Shown: in pieces, positions 1 to 8,137 of the stretch | How positions within the stretch are numbered: position 1 is the stretch's first letter | How the letters are laid out: every line of letters starts with the position of its first letter | Assembly (NCBI GenBank): GCA_017643395.1 | Contig: JAEPNP010000003.1 | Span: 1-64,000 of the forward strand | Origin: Rhodothermales bacterium | GTDB taxonomy: Bacteria; Bacteroidota; Rhodothermia; Rhodothermales; UBA10348 | Length of the DNA: 64,000 bases | Reading direction: 5' to 3' | The notes under the pieces: model-generated | Told to the model about the DNA's origin: nothing | What the model saw: only the letters and a program-made list of their open reading frames with translations | The model's database searches: none | Position numbers and translations under genes: made by a program

Positions 1-533
1 TCTCGATCACGGGCCGTGGTACGGTGGTAACCGGTCGTGTGGAGCGCGGCGTGGTGAAAGTCGGCGAGCAGATCGAGATCATCGGTATGCAGGAAGAGAA
101 GCTGACGACGACCGTGACGGGCGTTGAGATGTTTCGCAAGCTGCTGGAGCAGGCGCAGGCCGGCGACAACGCCGGTGTGCTGCTTCGCGGCACGAAGAAA
201 GACGAAGTGGAGCGCGGCATGTGTCTGGTGAAGCCGGGCAGCGTGACGCCGCACAAGGAGTTCGAGTGCGAGGTGTACGTCCTGTCGAAAGACGAGGGTG
301 GTCGCCACACGCCGTTCTTCAAGGGCTACCGTCCGCAGTTCTACTTCCGTACGACGGACGTGACCGGCGACATCGAACTGCCTGAGGGCGTGGAGATGGT
401 GATGCCGGGCGACAACACGCAGTTCAAGGTGAAGCTGATTGTGCCTGTTGCCATGGAGCAGGGCCTGCGCTTCGCCATCCGTGAAGGCGGCCGTACGGTC
501 GGCGCCGGCGTGGTCTCGAAGATTCTCGATTAA
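1..533 (+). CDS. tuf: Elongation factor Tu, C-terminal part (5' truncated by window edge)
   Basis: EF-Tu delivers aminoacyl-tRNA to the ribosome. The reading frame is open from base 3 and ends with TAA at 531-533. It covers domains 2 and 3: a [14 protein letters not shown] domain-2 start, a KPGSVTPH segment, and the C-terminal [10 protein letters not shown] motif followed by VSKILD. The GTPase domain lies upstream of the window. Its position just before tRNA-Trp and secE is the usual bacterial order. Nothing is odd in the visible part. Confidence 0.97.
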   Translation, partial: SITGRGTVVTGRVERGVVKVGEQIEIIGMQEEKLTTTVTGVEMFRKLLEQAQAGDNAGVLLRGTKKDEVERGMCLVKPGSVTPHKEFECEVYVLSKDEGGRHTPFFKGYRPQFYFRTTDVTGDIELPEGVEMVMPGDNTQFKVKLIVPVAMEQGLRFAIREGGRTVGAGVVSKILD

Positions 534-564
534 GGCATCGCCTTTTTCGGCTGATTCATGAGCA

Positions 565-596
565 AAGCCCCGCGTCCGATTTCGGGCGCGGGGCTT
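565..596 (+). terminator. Stem-loop after tuf
   Basis: A perfect 10-bp GC-rich inverted repeat (565-574 with 587-596) has a second 4-bp stem (CCGA/TCGG) in its loop. It lies 30 bases past the tuf stop. There is no T-tract after it, so it is either a weak or factor-assisted terminator or a processing hairpin before the tRNA. Confidence 0.55.
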
Positions 597-649
597 CGGC
601 TCGAAATCACATCGAACGAAATTCCGCGTGCCCGGTATGAGGCGCGCAT

Positions 650-726
<77 letters not shown>

Positions 727-742
727 CCTAGAAGACTTAAGT

Positions 743-928
743 ATGAGCAAGATCACCGGCTACCTCCAGGAGGTCACCAAGGAAATGCGCAAGGTTTCCT
801 GGCCCACCCAGCAGGAGCTCATCCGAAACACGGTCATCACGCTCGTGGCCACCGTCATCATCTCCGCATTCATCTACGCCGCTGACCAGGTCATTGCGGC
901 GACGCTGGAGATCATCTACGGTACCTGA
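743..928 (+). CDS. secE: Preprotein translocase subunit SecE
   Basis: SecE is the small essential clamp subunit of the SecYEG protein-export channel in the inner membrane. The product is 61 aa, the short single-span form usual outside proteobacteria. It has the conserved amphipathic stretch EVTKEMRKVSWPTQQE followed by one membrane helix at about residues 30-55. It lies between tRNA-Trp and nusG, six to seventeen bases from each, as in most bacteria. Confidence 0.95.
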   Translation: MSKITGYLQEVTKEMRKVSWPTQQELIRNTVITLVATVIISAFIYAADQVIAATLEIIYGT

Positions 929-945
929 GACCCGTGGAAAAAGTC

Positions 946-1488
946 ATGGACAACATCCGCAAGTGGTACGTGCTTCGCACCTTCTCCGGTCACGAGAAGA
1001 AGGTCAAGGAGTACCTCGAGCAGGAACTGGAATACGAAGGTCTGACCGACAAGCTCGATCAGATCATGATTCCTACCGAGACCGTCTTCGAAATGCGCGC
1101 CGGCAAGAAGCGCACGCGTGAGAAAACGTTCTTCCCCGGCTATCTGCTGATCCACGCGATCTTGGACAAGCAGATCAAGCACCTCATTTCAGGCGCCCCC
1201 TCGGTGGTCGGATTCCTCACGACCGGAGATCAGCCCACGCCTCTGCGGCCGGACGAAGTCAACCGGATCATGGGCAAGATCGACGAAGTCCGCGAGGCCG
1301 GCGAGCAGCTGGAGATCCCCTTCAAGGCGGGCGATGCGGTCAAAGTCATCGACGGGCCGTTCAACAACTTCAACGGCATGGTCGAGGAGGTCTATCCCGA
1401 CAAGGCCAAGGTGAAGGTGATGGTGTCGATCTTCGGGAGGAAGACGCCGCTTGAGTTGGATTATCTCCAGGTCGAACACGAAGAGTAG
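946..1488 (+). CDS. nusG: Transcription termination/antitermination protein NusG
   Basis: NusG binds RNA polymerase, suppresses pausing and couples to Rho or the ribosome. The product is 180 aa. The NGN domain starts KWYVLRTFSGHEKKV and contains FFPGYLL. A C-terminal KOW domain follows, with GDAVKVIDGPFNNFNG and FGRKTPLEL. I chose the ATG at 946, preceded by GGAAAAAG as a ribosome binding site. A GTG at 934 would add four residues. Downstream genes normally include rplK directly, but here repeat DNA begins two bases after the stop and rplK is 6.1 kb away. Confidence 0.95.
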   Translation: MDNIRKWYVLRTFSGHEKKVKEYLEQELEYEGLTDKLDQIMIPTETVFEMRAGKKRTREKTFFPGYLLIHAILDKQIKHLISGAPSVVGFLTTGDQPTPLRPDEVNRIMGKIDEVREAGEQLEIPFKAGDAVKVIDGPFNNFNGMVEEVYPDKAKVKVMVSIFGRKTPLELDYLQVEHEE

Positions 1489-1489
1489 G

Positions 1490-1850
1490 CGGATCCCGGG
1501 CGCGCTGGCATCCCGCCTGACTGCGTTCCCCTTCGGACTCGTCTCGCTGCGGCGTACTGATGTACGCCTCACTCGCTCGCCTCGGGCGCCTTGTCAGTCG
1601 GGCGCCATCGCACCCTCACGTTGGCGGCGGGCGGTCGGATCCCGGGCGCGCTGGCATCCCGCCTGACTGCGTTCCCCTTCGGGCTCGTCTCGCTGCGGCG
1701 GCTGTGTCGTTCGGCATGTACGCCTCACTCGCTCGCCTCGGGCGCCTTGTCAGTCGGGCGCCATCGCACCCTCAGGTTGGAGGCACCCTCACGTCGGCGG
1801 CGGGCGGTCGGATCCCGGGCGCCAGCACCCTCGCCTCGGCGGCGGGCGGT
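1490..1850. repeat. Tandem ~146-173 bp GC-rich repeat, 2.3 copies, after nusG
   Basis: Unit 1 (1490-1635) and unit 2 (1636-1808) both start CGGATCCCGGGCGCGC and share nearly all of their sequence. They differ by short insertions in unit 2 (near 1700 and 1780). A third, partial copy starts at 1809. Units contain several GGCGCC palindromes. The frames open through it give biased, low-complexity peptides and I do not call a gene. The rest of the gap to 2024 holds no recognisable gene; the leader of the next CDS starts near 1970. Confidence 0.85.
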
Positions 1851-2024
1851 CGGCAGGCGGGGGGCATCGGGGGCCTCACCTCGGAGGCGGGCTGCAGCCA
1901 CGAGTTGCTCTACCCGCCGGCCCGGCTCGGTTGGGTGAGCCCGGCGCGTTTGGTGTATCTCCCGTGAACAAAGCAGGAACCCATCGAATAGAGAGCTACA
2001 CACTTCAACCAAACCGTTCTGGTC

Positions 2025-2546
2025 ATGGCGCGTGTTTTTGCAGCTCTTCTGTTGGTCCTGCTGGTCGTCCCTTCGGTTCAGGCCCAGTATTCTCTCTCGG
2101 TTCAGTGGTTTGAGCGTGAGGGAGACGCACAGTCCTCCGTCAGTGAGGAGGTTGCGGAAGCGGTTCGGGATCAGTTGACCCTTCGGGGCTGGCTGGGCGA
2201 GGGTGAGGCCGGTCGTCTCTACCTCCGCGCCGAGCGGCACGACCTCCCCGGCGGTCCAGTTGTCGTCATCAGCATTGTGGAGGCCGCGGCGATGGGAGAT
2301 CGCATCATCGATGCTGCCGCAGAGGCCCAGGTGTTTTACGCGGGCCAGCCCCTGCCCGAAGACACGCCAGAGGCCACCATGGTGCGCGAATACATGACCC
2401 GTGAGATGATGAAAGGGCACGTCAGCGTCAGCCACATCGAACAGATCGTCACCACGCCTGAGGAGATGGTCGCCTCCGTGGCGGCGTACCTGGATGATTT
2501 GGATCGCCGTTCGCGCTGTATGCGAAACCCGGCGGAGTGCGCCTGA
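2025..2546 (+). CDS. Hypothetical secreted protein
   Basis: I do not recognise the family. The product is 173 aa with a clear Sec signal peptide: MAR, a run of L/V/A to about residue 18, then VQA as a cleavage site before QYS. The mature part is acidic, with no membrane span and only two cysteines near the C-terminus. These form a C-MRNPAE-C pattern that could make a disulfide. It is flanked on both sides by repeat blocks, so it stands alone between nusG and the NYN gene. A periplasmic or cell-surface location is inferred. Confidence 0.7.
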   Translation: MARVFAALLLVLLVVPSVQAQYSLSVQWFEREGDAQSSVSEEVAEAVRDQLTLRGWLGEGEAGRLYLRAERHDLPGGPVVVISIVEAAAMGDRIIDAAAEAQVFYAGQPLPEDTPEATMVREYMTREMMKGHVSVSHIEQIVTTPEEMVASVAAYLDDLDRRSRCMRNPAECA

Positions 2547-2565
2547 ACGCGTCGGGGGCGCCTTC

Positions 2566-2694
2566 ATGGAATGGCGCCCCCGATTTCCACCTGCCGGTCT
2601 CGTTGCAGGAGCGCCGAGTGGAATAACGCCCCCCGATCCCACATGCCGGCCGCTCGGGGCGGCCTTAGTGTGGAATCGGCCCGCCGCATTCCAC
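2566..2694. repeat. Array B: three 25-bp dyads at exact 52-bp period
   Basis: Three imperfect palindromes are present. B1 spans 2566-2590 (ATGGAAT ... ATTTCCAC), B2 2618-2642 (GTGGAAT-N11-ATCCCAC) and B3 2670-2694 (GTGGAAT-N11-ATTCCAC, perfect arms). Starts are 52 bp apart. The 27-bp spacers (2591-2617, 2643-2669) are GC-rich and both carry TGCCGG near their start. The same pattern occurs near 33.1, 42.0 and 63.9 kb. B1 starts 20 bases after the preceding CDS. Confidence 0.8.
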
Positions 2695-2720
2695 AACAGG
2701 CGCTCCGCGGCGGCGTCCTG

Positions 2721-3059
2721 ACCGCAACGGCAGCGCCCCGGCCCGGCGGGCCGCGCGAAAAGCCGCCGCCGGCTGCCCCGTCCGGTAGCACCGCAACGGC
2801 AGCGCCCCGGCCCGGCGGGCCGCGCGAAAAGCCGCCGCCGGCTGCCCCGTCCGGTAGCACCGCAACGGCAGCACCCCGGCCCGGCCGGCCGCGCGGCAAA
2901 CCGCCCCCGGCTGCCCCATCCCGCAGCACCGCAACGGCAGCGCCCCGGCCCAGCGGGCCGCGCGGCAAGCCGCCGCCGGCCGTCGCGTCGTGGCCGCAAT
3001 GGCAGCACCCTGGCCCGGCGGGCCGCGCGGCAAACCGCCTGCCCGATGGCACCGCGCGG
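2721..3059. repeat. 69-bp GC-rich tandem repeat, about 4-5 units
   Basis: Units start ACCGCAACGGCAGC at 2721, 2790, 2859 and 2928, exactly 69 bp apart. A shortened copy begins at 2993 and degenerate copies run on to about 3060. The first two units are almost identical. The tract is about 80% or more G+C. Frames on both strands stay open only because of this composition, so I do not call a protein. The gap from 3060 to 3213 is also GC-rich and holds no gene. Confidence 0.85.
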
Positions 3060-3213
3060 CAAACCGCCTGCCCGACGGCACCGCACGGCACCCCGCCCCG
3101 CCGGACACCACCGCGACCCCAGCCGCACCGCCCCAGCCCCCGCACGGCGAATCCCCCAGCGCGAAGACCGCGCGTAGCCGGAACACCCCAGGCCGCCGCC
3201 CGGTCAGAATCGC

Positions 3214-3996
3214 ATGAGTTCAGACAACAATATTGCGGTATACGTAGACTTTGAAAATGTCGCCCTTGGGCTGAGGGACCGCGATCAGCCCGATTTTGAT
3301 GTAGAGATTGTGCTCGAGAAGCTCCTGGAAAAGGGGCGCATACTGGTTAAGAACGCCTACTGCGACTGGTCGTCGTACCAGGGCGCGCGGCGCCCGCTCC
3401 ACGAGGCCGGGTTTGTGCTGGTGGAGATCCCTCACGCCCGGTGGTCCGGCAAGAATTCAGCCGACATCCGCATGGTCGTGGACGCGCTCGACCTGTGCTA
3501 CACGCGGCCGCACATCGACGTGTTCGCCCTTGTAACCGGTGATTCGGACTTCACGCCGCTTGTCGGAAAGCTCAGAGAGCAGGGCAAACGGGTTATCGGC
3601 ATCGGGGTGCGAGACTCCAGCTCAAAGCTTCTCATCGAGTCCTGTGACGACTTCTGGTACTACGACGAGATTGCCGGCAGCCGCGTGCCGGAGGAGCCGG
3701 AGGCGAACGGTGAGAAAGAGAAAGGAAAACCTTCCCGCACCCGCCTGTTCAAGCGCCTGGCAGCCACCGCCCACTCCATGATCGACGATCGCGGCGAAGC
3801 AGTGTGGGCATCGCACGTAAAACAGGTCTTCAAGCGCAAACAGCCCAACTTTTCGGAGGGTTTCTACGGGTTTTCAAGCTTCAGCGAACTGCTGGAAGAG
3901 GCGAGTCGAAAGGGCTTTCTGGAGATCGAGAGGGACAAGAATTCTGGTGGCCACCGCATTCGCAGCGCCACCAGCCGACCAGGAAACAGCAAATAA
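3214..3996 (+). CDS. NYN-domain (LabA/DUF88-type) protein with C-terminal OST-HTH/LOTUS domain
   Basis: The product is 260 aa. The N-terminal NYN domain (residues 6-152) is a PIN-like ribonuclease fold. It shows AVYVDFEN (D12, N15), the acidic SADIRMVVDALD stretch and TGDSDF (108-113), so the metal-binding acidic residues look intact. After an acidic linker (155-172), residues 176-251 fit an OST-HTH/LOTUS winged-helix (LFKRL ... FKRKQPNFSEGFYGFSSFSELL ... LEI), a fold linked to RNA or G-quadruplex binding. An RNA-processing or RNA-silencing-like role is inferred. The stop is two bases from the next start, so the two are probably co-transcribed. Confidence 0.88.
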   Translation: MSSDNNIAVYVDFENVALGLRDRDQPDFDVEIVLEKLLEKGRILVKNAYCDWSSYQGARRPLHEAGFVLVEIPHARWSGKNSADIRMVVDALDLCYTRPHIDVFALVTGDSDFTPLVGKLREQGKRVIGIGVRDSSSKLLIESCDDFWYYDEIAGSRVPEEPEANGEKEKGKPSRTRLFKRLAATAHSMIDDRGEAVWASHVKQVFKRKQPNFSEGFYGFSSFSELLEEASRKGFLEIERDKNSGGHRIRSATSRPGNSK

Positions 3997-3998
3997 GC

Positions 3999-5912
3999 AT
4001 GCAAAGGCGACGGTTCTTACGCCAAACAGCCGGCGCAAGTCTGGGACTCGGACTCGCCGGGATTCTGCCTCCCTGGGCGATGGGCCATGTTGCCGGACCG
4101 AAGGCCCGGAACAGCGTGGACCTGCGTATCGCCCCGCTGGCAGGCCGGGTAGGTGGCGAGCGTGCCCGTCAGACTGCCATCAATGGCACGGTACCCGGCC
4201 CGCTTCTCAGATTTCGGGAAGGAGAGGAGGCGGTACTCCGCGTGACCAACGGGTTGAACGAGGACACATCCATTCACTGGCACGGGCTTCTGCTTCCGTA
4301 CACCATGGACGGTGTGCCGGGACTGAGCTTCGATGGCATCCCTCCCGGCGAGACGTTTGAGTACCGATTCCCCATCATTCAATCCGGCACGTACTGGTAC
4401 CACAGCCACAGCGGCCTTCAGGAGCAACTCGGTGTTTACGCGCCCCTGATCATCGACCCCGCGCACGACCACGGGCCCGCATTCGACCGGGAATTCGTGA
4501 TTGTGCTCAGTGACTGGACGTTCGAGAACCCGTACAAGCTGCTGGACAACCTGATCAAGGATCCCACCTACTACAACTACCAGCGGCGAACCTTCGTCGA
4601 CCTTGTAGAGGATGGGGCCAGGCAGGGTCTGGGGCAGGCCATCCGCTCCCGCCTGATGTGGAAGCGCATGCGCATGGACGCCACCGACATCTCGGATGTC
4701 ACCGGCGCCACCTACACCTACCTCATGAACGGGCACGCCCCGGGAGACAACTGGACCGGCATCTTCCAGCCGGGCGAGCGGATCAGGCTCCGCTTCATCA
4801 ATGCCGGGAGCGCGACGTTCTTCGATGTGCGCATCCCGGGCCTGCCGCTGACCGTCATTCAGGCTGACGGCCAGGACGTGCAGCCGGTCGATGTCGAGGA
4901 GTTTCGCATCGCTCCGGCGGAGACGTACGATGTGCTCGTCTCGCCCGGAAACGCAGAGGCGTACACGGTCTTCGCGGAGGCGATGGACCGCAGCGGTTTT
5001 GCTGCCGGCATGCTCGCCACGCACGCGGACGCGACGGCCCATGTGCCGAATCGCCGGAAGCGGCCGGTTCGCTCGATGGCGGACATGGGACACGCAGATC
5101 ACGGAGCGCACTCGGGCGATGGGCAGGGAGCCCATGGAGCGGCGGCAGAAGACCCGCACGCCGGTCACGCCACGCCACCGGCAGAAGACGCGCACGCCGG
5201 CCATGCCACGCCACCGGCAGAAGACGCACACGCCGGCCACGCCATGCCGCCGGCTCAGGACGCGCACGCCGGCCACGCCATGCCGCCGGCAGATCCGCAC
5301 GCAGGCCACGCCATGGCCGATGCCCCCTCCGACCTGCTCCCCGCAGGCACCGTTCCGCCTCCGATGCAGCACGGCCCGGAGGACCACGGATCCTCGAATG
5401 CAGGGGTTCCGGGCACCGTTACCAGCAGATTGCATGAGCCCGGAGTGGGGCTCGGCAGCGACGGCTGGCGCGTGCTGACCTACGCGGATCTACGCGCCGT
5501 ACACCCTCATGACGACGCCCGCGAGCCGGGTCGGGAGTTGGAGCTGCACATCACCGGTAACATGGAGCGCTACATGTGGTCGTTTGACGGCAAGGCGTTC
5601 TCCGAAGTGACGGGGCCTATGCGGTTCGAGCACGGGGAGCGCCTCAGACTGACCCTGGTGAATGACACCATGATGGAGCACCCGATTCATCTGCATGGCA
5701 TGTGGATGGTGCTCGAGAACGGAACGGGAGACGCACTTCCCAGAAAGCATACGGTCAACGTCAAGCCCGCCGAGCGCCTTTCGGTGCTCGTCACGGCCGA
5801 CGCCCCGGGTCTGTGGGCCTTCCACTGCCATATCCTCTATCACATGGAAATGGGCATGTTCAGGGTGGTCCAGGTGGCAGACTCTGCCATGGCTTCTGGC
5901 GACGGCGCATGA
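3999..5912 (+). CDS. copA: CopA-type multicopper oxidase with His/Met-rich repeat insert
   Basis: Predicted periplasmic laccase-like Cu(I) oxidase for copper tolerance; 637 aa. The start at 3999 gives a Tat signal (QRRRFLRQTAGAS). The copper sites are all visible: HWHG, WYHSHSG, HPIHLHGMW, and HCHILYHMEMGM, whose Cys and Met fit a type 1 site. Between domains 2 and 3 lies an H/M-rich insert with five 12-residue PAEDAHAGHATP-like repeats, probably extra copper binding. The stop overlaps the copB-like start (ATGA). It is co-directional with the NYN gene, and a response regulator is encoded convergently downstream. Confidence 0.92.
   Translation: MQRRRFLRQTAGASLGLGLAGILPPWAMGHVAGPKARNSVDLRIAPLAGRVGGERARQTAINGTVPGPLLRFREGEEAVLRVTNGLNEDTSIHWHGLLLPYTMDGVPGLSFDGIPPGETFEYRFPIIQSGTYWYHSHSGLQEQLGVYAPLIIDPAHDHGPAFDREFVIVLSDWTFENPYKLLDNLIKDPTYYNYQRRTFVDLVEDGARQGLGQAIRSRLMWKRMRMDATDISDVTGATYTYLMNGHAPGDNWTGIFQPGERIRLRFINAGSATFFDVRIPGLPLTVIQADGQDVQPVDVEEFRIAPAETYDVLVSPGNAEAYTVFAEAMDRSGFAAGMLATHADATAHVPNRRKRPVRSMADMGHADHGAHSGDGQGAHGAAAEDPHAGHATPPAEDAHAGHATPPAEDAHAGHAMPPAQDAHAGHAMPPADPHAGHAMADAPSDLLPAGTVPPPMQHGPEDHGSSNAGVPGTVTSRLHEPGVGLGSDGWRVLTYADLRAVHPHDDAREPGRELELHITGNMERYMWSFDGKAFSEVTGPMRFEHGERLRLTLVNDTMMEHPIHLHGMWMVLENGTGDALPRKHTVNVKPAERLSVLVTADAPGLWAFHCHILYHMEMGMFRVVQVADSAMASGDGA
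5145..5318 (+). repeat. 36-bp in-frame repeat encoding His-rich copper-binding motif
   Basis: Five copies start at 5145, 5181, 5217, 5253 and 5289, each 36 bp (12 codons). They encode variants of PAEDAHAGHA(T/M)P. Each has two or more histidines and later copies add methionine. The regular period suggests copy number can change by slippage. Confidence 0.85.
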
Positions 5913-6619
5913 GGCAGATCGCCCTGCTCCTACTGCTTGCCGCGGTTCCTGCGGCTGCGGCCCAGCACATGGACCGCATGGTGCGTTCGTTCGTCCAGCT
6001 TGACGAACTGGAATTCGTCGGTGCCGACTGGGGACAGCCGTTTCAATGGAGCTCCCACGCCTGGGTAGGTAACCAATACCAGCGGTTGTGGCTCAAGGCC
6101 CATCAGGACGGGGCGACTTCCCACGAAGCAAGTGAGGTGGAGGTGCAGGCGCTCTACGGTCGCATCGTAAGCCCCTTTTGGGACGCGCAGATAGGGGTGC
6201 GTCTGGACGCGGAGCGAGACGGCGATGCGATCGAAACCCGGGCGCACCTCGCGGTGGGGTTCGAGGGCATGGCTCCCTACTGGTTTGAGCTTGAGCCCAC
6301 TCTGTACATAAGCCAGTCGGGAGATATGTCAGCGCAGCTGCACGTCGCCTATGACCTCTTCGTGACGCAGCGCGCGGTGCTGGAGCTGGGGGGCGGGGCC
6401 GTGGCCTCTGCCGCCGCCATTCCGGAACATGCGGTCGGACGCGGGCTCAACAGCGTTTCTGCCTCAACCCGACTACGCTTTGAACTCGAGCGCAAGGTGG
6501 CGCCGTATGTGGGCTGGCGATGGGCCAGGAGTTACGGAGCCACGGCCGACTTTGCTCGGGAGGACGGTCACCCGGATTCTCGGCGCGCCCTGGTGTTCGG
6601 CCTCAGGATCTGGAGGTAA
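5909..6619 (+). CDS. copB: CopB-like outer membrane copper resistance protein
   Basis: 236 aa beginning at the ATG that overlaps the oxidase stop as ATGA. There is a signal peptide (MRQIALLLLLAAVPAAAA, cleavage near AAA-QHM). The mature part alternates hydrophobic and polar residues as in a beta-barrel: SSHAWVGNQYQRLWLKAHQDG, then EVEVQALYGRIVSPFWDAQIGVR, ending in FGLRIW-R with a near-terminal aromatic. These match the CopB/PcoB family, whose gene usually follows copA. The Met-rich N-terminal region of some CopB proteins is nearly absent here (only HMDRM). The role in outer-membrane copper sequestration is inferred from family and context. Confidence 0.85.
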   Translation: MRQIALLLLLAAVPAAAAQHMDRMVRSFVQLDELEFVGADWGQPFQWSSHAWVGNQYQRLWLKAHQDGATSHEASEVEVQALYGRIVSPFWDAQIGVRLDAERDGDAIETRAHLAVGFEGMAPYWFELEPTLYISQSGDMSAQLHVAYDLFVTQRAVLELGGGAVASAAAIPEHAVGRGLNSVSASTRLRFELERKVAPYVGWRWARSYGATADFAREDGHPDSRRALVFGLRIWR

Positions 6620-6682
6620 GCCTCAGTCGCTGGCGGTATCCCGCAAGGCCCGCGCGCCTCAGGATCTGGAGATAGCCCTCAG
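6601..6682. repeat. Imperfect 26-bp duplication at the convergent gene ends
   Basis: CCTCAGGATCTGGAG occurs at 6601-6615 (the last codons of copB) and again at 6657-6671. In both cases a similar ...CCTCAG follows. The second copy runs into the 3' end of the minus-strand response regulator. It looks like a local duplication. No terminator with a T-tract is visible between the two genes. Confidence 0.7.
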
Positions 6683-7353
6683 GCGCCCGGAACCAGCCGA
6701 TACCCGACCCCTCGCTGGGTCACAAGCTGTGTACTGGATCCCGAGTCCCGAAGCTTCTGGCGCAGCCCCGAGAGTGTGACGTCTATGACATTGTCGGTGG
6801 TGTGAATGTCCTGTCCCCAGACCCGGTCGCCCAGCGAGGCCCTGGACACTGTCACGCCTGCCTGGCTGCACAATTCCCGCAGTACGGCGAACTCTTTTGG
6901 CCGCAGGTGGAGGGGTTGGTCCCCGACCGATGCCGACAGCGCTGCGAGGTCCAGCCGGATATCGCCCACGGCAAGGAATCGCTTGGTTTCACCTGGAGGC
7001 CGGCGAGTGACGGCCCTGAGCCGTGCCAGGAGTTCTTCCATGGCAAAAGGCTTGGTCAGAAAATCGTCGGCTCCAGCATCCAGGCCACTGACCTTGTGCG
7101 TGAGGCCATCGAGCGCCGTCAGAATCAAAACCGGCGTTTGCACGCCGGAGGCCCGCAGATTCTGCACGATCGCCCGACCGTCCCGTCTGGGGAGACGCCA
7201 GTCAATGACAAGTGCATCGTAGGCATTTGCCCGGGCTCGTTCTTCACCGTCAACACCGTCTGTGACGACGTCGACTCGGTATCCGGCGTTGGTGAGCCCG
7301 AGCCGCAACAGATCTTTCAGGGCATCGTCATCCTCGATGACCAGGATCCACAT
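6679..7353 (-). CDS. OmpR/PhoB-family response regulator (CopR/CusR-like)
   Basis: 224 aa. The receiver domain (1-115) has the acidic pocket EDD (7-9), phospho-acceptor D51 (VIDWRLPRRDG), T79 and K101 (LTKPF). The DNA-binding winged helix (130-222) has LRPKEFAVL and the terminal QRGVGYRLV. Its place next to copA/copB, converging on them, suggests a metal-responsive regulator such as CopR. No sensor kinase gene is present within the window on either side, so it is an orphan here. The regulated target is inferred, not shown. Confidence 0.9.
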   Translation of the reverse strand: MWILVIEDDDALKDLLRLGLTNAGYRVDVVTDGVDGEERARANAYDALVIDWRLPRRDGRAIVQNLRASGVQTPVLILTALDGLTHKVSGLDAGADDFLTKPFAMEELLARLRAVTRRPPGETKRFLAVGDIRLDLAALSASVGDQPLHLRPKEFAVLRELCSQAGVTVSRASLGDRVWGQDIHTTDNVIDVTLSGLRQKLRDSGSSTQLVTQRGVGYRLVPGA

Positions 7354-7412
7354 AAGCTCGTAAGTTTGGGGAGAGCCTGAAGGTAATCGCGGGCTTTGCT
7401 GAGGTTCGGATT

Positions 7413-7428
7413 CTTAATCAGAATTAAG
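7413..7428. promoter_or_regulatory. AT-rich dyad upstream of response regulator
   Basis: CTTAAT-CAGA-ATTAAG is a perfect 6-bp dyad in an otherwise GC-rich leader. It lies 60 bases upstream of the response regulator start, on the side facing rplK. It could be an operator for autoregulation. The surrounding 7354-7611 gap must also hold a promoter for rplK, which I could not place with confidence. Confidence 0.4.
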
Positions 7429-7611
7429 GTCTGCCTGGAGGTCCCTCCGGCCGTCTGAACGGTCTTGTGAGGATTCGGTCAAGGGGGTTCGGCACGTGTT
7501 GTGCGGGGAACAGCCCTACCCACTCCCTGTTCTACCGGGCTCGCTCCAAGTAACCATTTATATGCGGGAGCTGCGCCCCGACGGGCCCGGCGTCAGAACC
7601 GCGTTGTCTCC

Positions 7612-8049
7612 ATGGCAAAGAAGATAGACGGCTACATCAAGCTGCAGATCAAGGCCGGCCAGGCCAACCCGGCGCCGCCGATCGGTCCCGCGCTCGGTCA
7701 GAAAGGCGTGAACATCATGGAGTTCTGCAAGCAGTTCAATGCTGCCACGCAGGACAAGATGGGTCTCGTCCTTCCGGTCGTGATCACAGTGTTTGCCGAC
7801 AAGTCGTTCTCGTTCATCGTCAAGAGCCCGCCCGCGGCCATCCTGCTCAAGAAAGCAGCGAAGATTGACAAGGGCGCCGGCGACCCGCTTCGCGACAAGG
7901 TTGGCACGGTGACCTGGGAACAGTGCAAGGAGATTGCCGAGCAGAAAATGCCGGATCTCAACGCGCATGACGTGGATCAGGGCGCTCGCATGATCGCGGG
8001 AACGGCACGCTCCATGGGCCTGAAGGTCTCCGGCGCTCCGACGGCCTGA
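7612..8049 (+). CDS. rplK: 50S ribosomal protein L11
   Basis: L11 forms the GTPase-associated centre of the 50S subunit with 23S rRNA. 145 aa starting [20 protein letters not shown]. The [18 protein letters not shown] signature and C-terminal RNA-binding domain ([11 protein letters not shown]) are complete. An in-frame upstream extension to 7501 exists but lacks family similarity, so I start at 7612. It heads the rplKAJL-rpoBC cluster and needs its own promoter because nusG is 6.1 kb upstream. Confidence 0.97.
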   Translation: MAKKIDGYIKLQIKAGQANPAPPIGPALGQKGVNIMEFCKQFNAATQDKMGLVLPVVITVFADKSFSFIVKSPPAAILLKKAAKIDKGAGDPLRDKVGTVTWEQCKEIAEQKMPDLNAHDVDQGARMIAGTARSMGLKVSGAPTA

Positions 8050-8137
8050 CACAACGGAGCGCCCGACCGGGCATCCGTCAGTAGAAACAGCGGGAGCGGC
8101 CCCCTTGCCGCGTTTGCACCGCACAGACAGAAAACCA

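Noticed and set aside
934-945. GTG start for nusG at 934
   Set aside because: The bases after it (GGAAAAAG) look like the ribosome binding site of the ATG at 946, and the family starts near that ATG.
2566-2694. CRISPR array
   Set aside because: Repeats of ~25 bp and spacers of ~27 bp look CRISPR-like, but the repeats are degenerate, the spacers resemble each other within and between arrays, there are only three units, and no cas gene is present in the window.
2571-3254. Pro/Ala-rich protein from the 69-bp repeat
   Set aside because: The period is a multiple of three, so frames stay open on both strands, but base composition alone explains this and it runs into the NYN gene start.
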